Part shown: positions 58,800 to 64,000 of the stretch, one piece after another
How positions within the stretch are numbered: the first letter of the stretch is position 1
Layout of the letters: each line of letters opens with the position of its first letter
Origin: Streptomyces sp. Ncost-T10-10d
GTDB taxonomy: Bacteria; Actinomycetota; Actinomycetes; Streptomycetales; Streptomycetaceae
Assembly: GCF_900091955.1 (NCBI RefSeq)
Contig: NZ_FMDF01000182.1
Location: 207,531 to 271,530 of the forward strand
Length of the DNA: 64,000 bases
Direction of reading: 5' to 3'
Made by a program: the position numbers and the translations under genes
Notes under the pieces: generated by a model
Databases searched by the model: none
What the model was told of the DNA's origin: nothing
What the model saw: only the letters and a program-made list of their open reading frames with translations

Positions 58800-59641
58800 T
58801 GCTGCGTATCGCCGACACCCGCACCGGTCACCTCGTGGAGATCCCCGCCGCCCCCCGCCGCCTGCTGCGCAGCTGCGTCCATCTGCCGGCCATCGGCACC
58901 GGGGCCGGTCCGATGTACCTGCGTGTGCCGCTGGTCGGTGACGTGCTGGCGCGCACCGCGGAGCTGAACGGCCTGCAGGTCGTCACGGTCCTCACCACCC
59001 CGGACCTGACGCCTGATCAGGCGCGGGCGCTCGACCGCGTCATGGCGGTGCTCGGCATCCATCCGCCCGTCGTCGTCGCAGGCCATCATCCGGACCGGGC
59101 GCTCGGTGGCCCCGCCGACGTACACGTGGTCGCCCAGGGCGCCGACACGGACGACGCCATGGGCGGGGTCCGGATCGATGTGGGGCAGGTCAGTACGACG
59201 CCGCTGGACGATGGTGTCCCGGACCCTGGCCACCTTCTCTCCCCGGATCTTCCGGACGTGCTCGTACCGGAGGTCGCCGACCCACTGGCCGTGCGCCTGC
59301 TGTTGCTCGGCCGCCCCTATGGCACACCTGTCACGGTCACCGGTGGAGCGCTGGCCGACGCCCGGCGCACCCTGCGGCAGTGGCGTCAGCAGGTGGCCGA
59401 CTGGGCGCAGGAGCCGTCCAGACCGATCCCCGCCGACCTGCTGCGACAGTCACATGCAGCGCTCCTCGACGATCTCGGTGTCGACGCCGTACTGGATCTG
59501 CTGGCCGACGTCGCGGGACGGTCCGATGTGCCGGCCGGTGCCAAGTTCGAGACCTTCGCCCATCTCGACCGCGTCCTCGGCCTGGACCTCGTCCGCGACG
59601 TCGGCCACCAGAACCGCCCGGAACGGCCGACGGCCCCGTGA
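58799..59641 (+). CDS. Cysteinyl-tRNA-synthetase-like protein without the catalytic signatures
   Basis: A 280-aa protein. Its C-terminal part resembles the region after the KMSKS loop of cysteinyl-tRNA synthetase/MshC: DARRTLRQWRQQVADWAQ (~residues 185-202), DDLGVDAVLDLLADVAGR and AKFETFAHLDRVLGLDLVRD (~248-267), the last a classic CysRS ending. The N-terminal part (MYLRVPLVGDVLARTAELNG, LQVVTVLTTPD) corresponds to the Rossmann start but has neither HIGH nor KMSKS nor the zinc Cys set, so it should not be a ligase. Possible roles include Cys/tRNA or mycothiol-related binding; not established. Family call by eye. Confidence 0.6.
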   Translation: MLRIADTRTGHLVEIPAAPRRLLRSCVHLPAIGTGAGPMYLRVPLVGDVLARTAELNGLQVVTVLTTPDLTPDQARALDRVMAVLGIHPPVVVAGHHPDRALGGPADVHVVAQGADTDDAMGGVRIDVGQVSTTPLDDGVPDPGHLLSPDLPDVLVPEVADPLAVRLLLLGRPYGTPVTVTGGALADARRTLRQWRQQVADWAQEPSRPIPADLLRQSHAALLDDLGVDAVLDLLADVAGRSDVPAGAKFETFAHLDRVLGLDLVRDVGHQNRPERPTAP

Positions 59642-60086
59642 ACAGGCGCAGTGCCTGGACCGGGGAAGTGTGGCGACGGGGTCGCACAGTGCGCTGCGGG
59701 CTCGTTCGTCACGGCGGACATGGTGATCCTCCGGGTCGCCTTCTTCCACTGCGCGTGTGACAGCACGGCGTTCGGCTCGGTGCGGTGGATGTCGCGTCCG
59801 ACCGGGCCCCGTAAACCTCACGTGTCTGCCGACGAGGCATCCGCGACGGCGTCCGCGTCTGCAGCGACCGGTGCGACAGGCGTGGGAGCTTCGCTCGCCA
59901 CCTCGCCACCCCGACTGCGATGCGCTCAGCGGCCGTTGCGCGAGGGTTTGGCGGAGGACGAGTTCGCCATTCCGCCACGATCTTGCCCAAAGCCCTTCTA
60001 AGATCGCTGGCAAGGCGGTTCTCCGCATCTCTATGTACTCCCCCACGAGCAGGGCTTCGGGCCCTTCTGAACGCTGAGAGCAGGAG
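59642..60086. other. No recognisable gene (445 bp)
   Basis: Overlapping open frames on both strands with no motif. On the minus strand GGAGG precedes an ATG at about 59720, but the reading frame soon runs antisense to the CysRS-like gene and has no recognisable product. The right end should hold the surface-protein promoter. Confidence 0.4.
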
Positions 60087-62861
60087 ATGACATCTACAAA
60101 TGAACAAGTGAAGGGAGCCGCGCCCGAGTCACGTCGGCGGCGGCCGAGCGTGCTCGGTCGCCGCACTGTTGGCTGCGTGGTCGCGCTCGCCTTGGGAATC
60201 GGTAGTGGCTCGTTAGCCATGGCGCCTGCGGCGTACTCGCAGGCGGACGACGGGTCGGTGACGGTCCGGGTGATCCGGGCCGTGGACACCAGCGGCGTGT
60301 GGAAGCCCGCGCTGGAACCAGGCATCGCGGGCGTCAAGGTGGCCCTCACCGACGACGCCGGGGCGGGTATCGAGGGGGTGACGGCGGCCGACGGCACCGT
60401 GACTCTGACCCCGGCGGCGGGCGGGACCACCAACGGCAAGTACCGGGTGCAGGTGGTGAATCCGAAACCCGGTGTGCTGTTCCCGGCCTTTGCCTCGCGC
60501 CAGGGACTGGACGGTGCGCCCAACCAGTTGAGCAGTAACGAGGAGTTCGTCGACCTCTCCGGCGGGAAGACCGTGGCGTACACCACCGGGCTCTGGAGTC
60601 CCGGTGACTACTGCCAGAAGAACGCACCGCTGATGACGACCTGTCAGCCCACCACGCGCGAGGGTGGGGCTCAGCGCACGCTGGTCTCCTTCCCGTACGA
60701 CGCGCGCGGCCAGGACGGCGTCGACGTCAATGTCACGAACGTCGCCACCAACGCCGAGACGGGCACGCTGTTCGGCATCGCGTGGAACAAGGCCGACCGA
60801 CGGGTGTTCTCCTCGGCGGTGGCCAAGCGCACCACGGACTACGGTCCGGGTGGCGCCGGGGGCATCTACGTGACCGATCGCGCGCAGAAGAAGACCACCC
60901 TGTTCACCGTCGTCCCGGACGCGGGGACGACGGCGCACGGCTCGGGTACTGACGACGCCTTCCTCGCCGTACCGGGCAAGGAGAGCCTGGGCGGCATCAA
61001 GATCACCGATGACGGCAAGGACCTGTTCGTCGTCAACCTCAACAACCGCAAGCTCTACCGCTATGACGCCACGGTGGCGACCGCGGCGGCGCCGAAGGCC
61101 GTCTACGCGATCCCGGACCCGGGCTGTCCGGCGGCGGTGGACTGGCGCCCCTTCGGCCTGGGGATGCAGGACGGCACCGGCTACCTCGGCGGGGTCTGCT
61201 CGGGCGAGTCCACCGGGAAGGTCTCGGACCTGCGCGCGGTGGTCATGCCCTTCGACCTCGGCACCGGAGCGTTCCAGAAGCCGGTGCTGGACCAGCCACT
61301 GGACTATCCGCGCCAGTCCACGGTCGGCGGACCTCCCTGCGACGGCGCGGGCTGGTTCCCCTGGACCAACACCTTCCCGACCTCGCAGAACGGCCAGGCA
61401 TGCCAGAGCTATCTGGCCCAGCCCGAGCCGGAGTTGGGCGAGATCGACTTCGAGTCCGACGGCTCCATGCTGCTGGCCTTCCGCGACCGCTTCGGCGACC
61501 GCGCGCCGGCCGGCCCCACGCCCGGCTCGGTCGCCAACGTCATGTCCGGCGGCGACCTGAACAAGGCGTGCTTGGCGGACGGCGGGTACGTGATGGACAC
61601 CAACAACGGCTGTGGGCTCTCCCCCCGGGGCACCCGGTTCTTCGACACCGGCTGGGGTGGTCACCACAACACGGCGTTCGCCGGCATGGCGCTCTCCAAG
61701 GTCGAGAACACCATCGCGACCTCCGCTTTCGACCCCAACCACACCGCTTTCGGCTACGGCACGTCATTCCTCCAGCGTGACGGCACGCAGGACCCGAAGT
61801 TCGGCCTGCGCCTCAACCCGCAGGGGACCGCGGCCCCGTTCGGCAAGGGTGCCTCGATGGGCGACCTGGAGGTGCTCTGCGATCAGGCCCCGCTCCAGAT
61901 CGGCAACCGGGTCTGGTACGACCCCGAGCGCAAGGGCATCCAGAACCCGGGCCAGCGGCCGGTCGTGGGCGCGACCGTCAACCTGTACGACGAGTCTGGC
62001 AAGCTCGTGGGCACGACCGAGACGACGGCGCGTGGCGAGTACTACTTCGACGACTCCAATGTCACCGGCGGCCTGAAGCCGAGGACCAAGTACACCATCC
62101 GCCTCGACAAACCGGCCGACTACGCCAAGGGCGGCCCGCTTTACCAGTGGGTGCCCACAGAGGCGGATGTCGGCGACAACCACTTCATCGACTCCAAGGG
62201 AATCGTCCCGCGCGACGCGAAGTTCCCGGAGCGGGCGCTGACCACCGGCGGGCCCGGGGAGAACGACCACACCTACGACTTCGGTTTCCGGCAACAGGAA
62301 GGCGCGCTGCGCCTGGTCAAGCACGACCAGGACGGCAAGCCGCTGGCGAAGGCGAAGTTCCAGCTGTGGAAGGAGACTAATGGTTCCGACGGCTTGCAGG
62401 CCACCGGGAAGGAGCCGGACACGCCGGTCGACAAGCCTTGCCTGACCGGGACCGACGGCATCTGCCAGGGCGCCGGCGCGCCGGGGACGTACTACTGGCA
62501 GGAGGTCAGCCCGCCCGAAGGGTACGCCGTACCCGATGTGGCGGTGTTCGGGCCGCTGGTACTGACCTCCGACAACCTCGACGAGGGGGTCTCGGTGACC
62601 GCGGTCAACGAGCGGCTGCCCGGCCCCACTCCGACGCCGACGCCGACACCGACGACGCCGGCACCGGGCAAACCGGGTTCGCCGGGGGCTCCGGGCGCCC
62701 CGGGTGTACCAGGTGCACCGGGCCACGCGTCCAACTCGGGCCTGGCGTCCACCGGCATGAGCCAGGCGGTTCTGCTGGCCCTGGCCGGCTGCGCCGCGCT
62801 CACCGCCCTCGGCGGGGCTCTGGTCGTACTGATGCGCAGGCGAAGGGCACAGCACCGCTAG
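60087..62861 (+). CDS. Sortase-anchored surface protein with SdrD B-like and SpaA-like domains
   Basis: A 924-aa secreted cell-wall protein. Signal peptide to ~residue 53 (RRTVGCVVALALGIGSGSLA, cut near YSQA). Residues ~55-150 are a beta-rich carboxypeptidase-regulatory-like segment (AGVKVALTDDAGAGIEGVTA). Residues ~190-560 contain propeller-like repeats (GIAWNKADRRVFSSAV, GIKITDDGKDLFVVNLNN). An SdrD B-like domain begins at ~604 (IGNRVWYDPERKGIQNPG) and a SpaA-type isopeptide domain at ~740 (LRLVKHDQDGKPLAKAKFQL). A Thr-Pro linker and a collagen-like GxP run (PGAPGAPGVPGAPG) lead to LASTG (residues 886-890), a hydrophobic helix and RRRR, a class-E sortase signal. No sortase is in the window. 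The AGGAG is directly adjacent to ATG 60087, so GTG 60108 is an alternative start. Confidence 0.88.
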   Translation: MTSTNEQVKGAAPESRRRRPSVLGRRTVGCVVALALGIGSGSLAMAPAAYSQADDGSVTVRVIRAVDTSGVWKPALEPGIAGVKVALTDDAGAGIEGVTAADGTVTLTPAAGGTTNGKYRVQVVNPKPGVLFPAFASRQGLDGAPNQLSSNEEFVDLSGGKTVAYTTGLWSPGDYCQKNAPLMTTCQPTTREGGAQRTLVSFPYDARGQDGVDVNVTNVATNAETGTLFGIAWNKADRRVFSSAVAKRTTDYGPGGAGGIYVTDRAQKKTTLFTVVPDAGTTAHGSGTDDAFLAVPGKESLGGIKITDDGKDLFVVNLNNRKLYRYDATVATAAAPKAVYAIPDPGCPAAVDWRPFGLGMQDGTGYLGGVCSGESTGKVSDLRAVVMPFDLGTGAFQKPVLDQPLDYPRQSTVGGPPCDGAGWFPWTNTFPTSQNGQACQSYLAQPEPELGEIDFESDGSMLLAFRDRFGDRAPAGPTPGSVANVMSGGDLNKACLADGGYVMDTNNGCGLSPRGTRFFDTGWGGHHNTAFAGMALSKVENTIATSAFDPNHTAFGYGTSFLQRDGTQDPKFGLRLNPQGTAAPFGKGASMGDLEVLCDQAPLQIGNRVWYDPERKGIQNPGQRPVVGATVNLYDESGKLVGTTETTARGEYYFDDSNVTGGLKPRTKYTIRLDKPADYAKGGPLYQWVPTEADVGDNHFIDSKGIVPRDAKFPERALTTGGPGENDHTYDFGFRQQEGALRLVKHDQDGKPLAKAKFQLWKETNGSDGLQATGKEPDTPVDKPCLTGTDGICQGAGAPGTYYWQEVSPPEGYAVPDVAVFGPLVLTSDNLDEGVSVTAVNERLPGPTPTPTPTPTTPAPGKPGSPGAPGAPGVPGAPGHASNSGLASTGMSQAVLLALAGCAALTALGGALVVLMRRRRAQHR

Positions 62862-62942
62862 CCCCGAAACGGGGCAACCGGCACCGGTGACCCCCGGGCC
62901 GGACTGGGCGGGTTCGCGGACCAGCGGTTCGCGAACCCGCCC
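62861..62942 (+). terminator. Two consecutive hairpins after the surface-protein gene
   Basis: GCCCCG/CGGGGC with loop AAA (62861-62875) begins on the last base of the stop codon; a 13-bp perfect stem (62906-62918 with 62930-62942) follows. Together they form a probable terminator, upstream of the next gene's ATG by 35 bp. Confidence 0.7.
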
Positions 62943-62977
62943 TCCTGCGTGACCGACCGAAGAGAGAAGGCGACCGC

Positions 62978-63808
62978 ATGGCTCGGAAGAGAAAGACCGA
63001 CGGCCGTACGCCGCGTCGGGCCCTCTGGTTGAGAACACTGATCGCGATCACGGCGTGCGGTGTCGCAGTGGGCGGCCTGGCCGCCTACCGGACCTTCTCC
63101 GACGACACCGCCACCGAGCGGCCGGTGACGACGGAGGAGGCGTCCAGGCTGGCGCTGTCGCGGCTGAATCTGTACCAGGCCAGTCCCGTGGCGGTGACCC
63201 TCACGGCCACCGAGGGCGGCGGAGTGGTGGTGCGGGTCAAGGGGGTCGTGGACTACCGAACCCACCGGGCCGTGGGGAGCTACCAGGTCACCGGGGCCTC
63301 CGGTTCCTCCGGGACCTCCGGACCCGCCACCGGGCAGCTCGACCACGGGCTGATCGTCTGGGACACCGGCGGCCTCGGCCTGGCCCCCGCACCCAAGGGA
63401 GACAACAGCCCGGCCTGGCAACAGGCCGAGCACATCCCGCGCTCGGGCTGGTCCGCGCGCTCCTACACGACCGATCCCCTGGACGCCGGGCTCCAGTTGC
63501 TGATCGGGCTCGGCGCGGACCGCCCCGACAACCCGCTGTTGCTCGCACAGTCCGGAGCCCGCTGGCTGGGGCGCGACCACGTCGACGGCCGCAGCTATGA
63601 CCGGTTCGCCGGGCCGCGCGCCCAGGGTGCCACGCCCGGTGCGGGGCCCGACGGCGGACGGTCGCCGCTGACGTACTGGGTCGACGGTGACGGCGGCCTG
63701 CGACGGGTGACGATGCGGATGCCGGGCCTGGGGACCCCGACCACCTTGGAGTTCTCCGGACGCGACGGCCGCGCGAAGCTCCCCGAGGCACCGTGGGCCA
63801 CCAGCTGA
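62978..63808 (+). CDS. Membrane-anchored extracytoplasmic protein, function unknown
   Basis: A 276-aa protein with a basic N-terminus (MARKRKTDGRTPRRALWLRT), one membrane segment (LIAITACGVAVGGLAAY) and an external domain. The external part has short beta-strands (VAVTLTATEGGGVVVRVKGV, GQLDHGLIVWDTGGLGL, LTYWVDGDGGLRRVTMRMPG) like lipoprotein-type substrate carriers or peptidoglycan-associated domains; no family recognised. AGAGAGAAGG precedes the ATG. Its place after the sortase substrate suggests a shared cell-surface role, but the terminators between them mean it is likely transcribed on its own or by read-through. Confidence 0.7.
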   Translation: MARKRKTDGRTPRRALWLRTLIAITACGVAVGGLAAYRTFSDDTATERPVTTEEASRLALSRLNLYQASPVAVTLTATEGGGVVVRVKGVVDYRTHRAVGSYQVTGASGSSGTSGPATGQLDHGLIVWDTGGLGLAPAPKGDNSPAWQQAEHIPRSGWSARSYTTDPLDAGLQLLIGLGADRPDNPLLLAQSGARWLGRDHVDGRSYDRFAGPRAQGATPGAGPDGGRSPLTYWVDGDGGLRRVTMRMPGLGTPTTLEFSGRDGRAKLPEAPWATS

Positions 63809-63916
63809 CATCTCCGTGCCGATGCGCCCCGGCTGTCGCGGTTGCCGACGACCCGCCTCAACTCACCCTCCAGGGCGGCATGGTGAGCGGGGGCCGAGTC
63901 CACCGGAGCACCGTGC

Positions 63917-64000
63917 TCAGCGCGAGTGCGGCACGGCGTCCACCTCCTTCGGGAGCGGGTACGCGGCCGCGTCGACGGCCCCCGGCAGGCCGGTCGCCGG
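63917..64000 (-). CDS. Possible 3' end of a gene that continues past the right edge
   Basis: The minus strand is open from the window edge to TGA at 63917-63919, giving 27 codons (ending LPKEVDAVPHSR). Codon bias is coding-like and the neighbouring plus-strand gene converges on it. Too short to identify. Confidence 0.3.
   Translation of the reverse strand, partial: PATGLPGAVDAAAYPLPKEVDAVPHSR

Noticed and set aside
62640..62735. Tandem DNA repeat in the surface-protein gene
   Set aside because: The repetition is the coding sequence of a Thr-Pro linker and a GxP run in a good frame; not an independent repeat element.

Overview
High-GC actinobacterial DNA, almost certainly Streptomyces or a close relative. 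Reasons: strong G/C bias at third codon positions; frequent GTG/TTG starts; GTGA/ATGA stop-start overlaps; several promoters whose -10 box lies 6-8 nt before the start codon (leaderless mRNAs); a five-gene conservon (kinase-like, roadblock, DUF742, GTPase, CYP157-type P450); a carbohydrate ABC importer without its own ATPase; a SepF-like protein; an F420-type oxidoreductase; and a TIGR03086 (mycothiol-type) protein.

Layout. 0-2 kb: the 3' end of an Rhs polymorphic toxin with a nuclease tip, its SUKH immunity gene and a 20-bp-stem terminator. 2-10 kb: a scarred zone with fragments of agmatine deiminase, an MBL hydrolase, an MMPL transporter, a response regulator and a histidine kinase, plus an MMPL transporter with an in-frame TGA; intact genes inside it are a TRIC-type channel, an M20 amidohydrolase and a 58-aa basic/acidic protein. 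10-13.4 kb: Sfp-type PPTase, P1/DmpA peptidase, a PH-like hypothetical protein. 13.6-22 kb: SIS sugar isomerase plus alpha/beta hydrolase, divergent from a DeoR regulator, then a sugar ABC importer with a Gfo/Idh/MocA dehydrogenase. 22-29.5 kb: MBL hydrolase, the conservon, SepF-like protein, MazG-like hydrolase, DUF6099-like protein. 29.5-35.8 kb: frameshifted F420 oxidoreductase and homocysteine methyltransferase, then the Hen1/Pnkp RNA-repair pair. 35.8-40 kb: arginine deiminase, ornithine carbamoyltransferase, cationic amino-acid permease. 40-49 kb: a CoA-dependent aromatic (2-aminobenzoate- or salicylate-type) degradation cluster. 50-57 kb: a six-gene Mrp Na+/H+ antiporter operon with fused A and B subunits. 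57-64 kb: AraC regulator, TIGR03086 protein, a CysRS-like protein without a catalytic core, and a sortase-anchored SdrD/SpaA-type surface protein with a membrane-anchored partner.

Two cross-cutting observations matter. Four single-base frameshifts in three genes (about 29.71, 30.88, 50.19 and 50.26 kb) all fall in short G runs, which points to homopolymer-length errors in the sequence rather than gene death. The damage in the 2-8 kb zone is different in kind: genes cut at both ends and joined in opposite orientations, which looks like real rearrangement. No tRNA, rRNA, CRISPR array or intact insertion sequence was seen.
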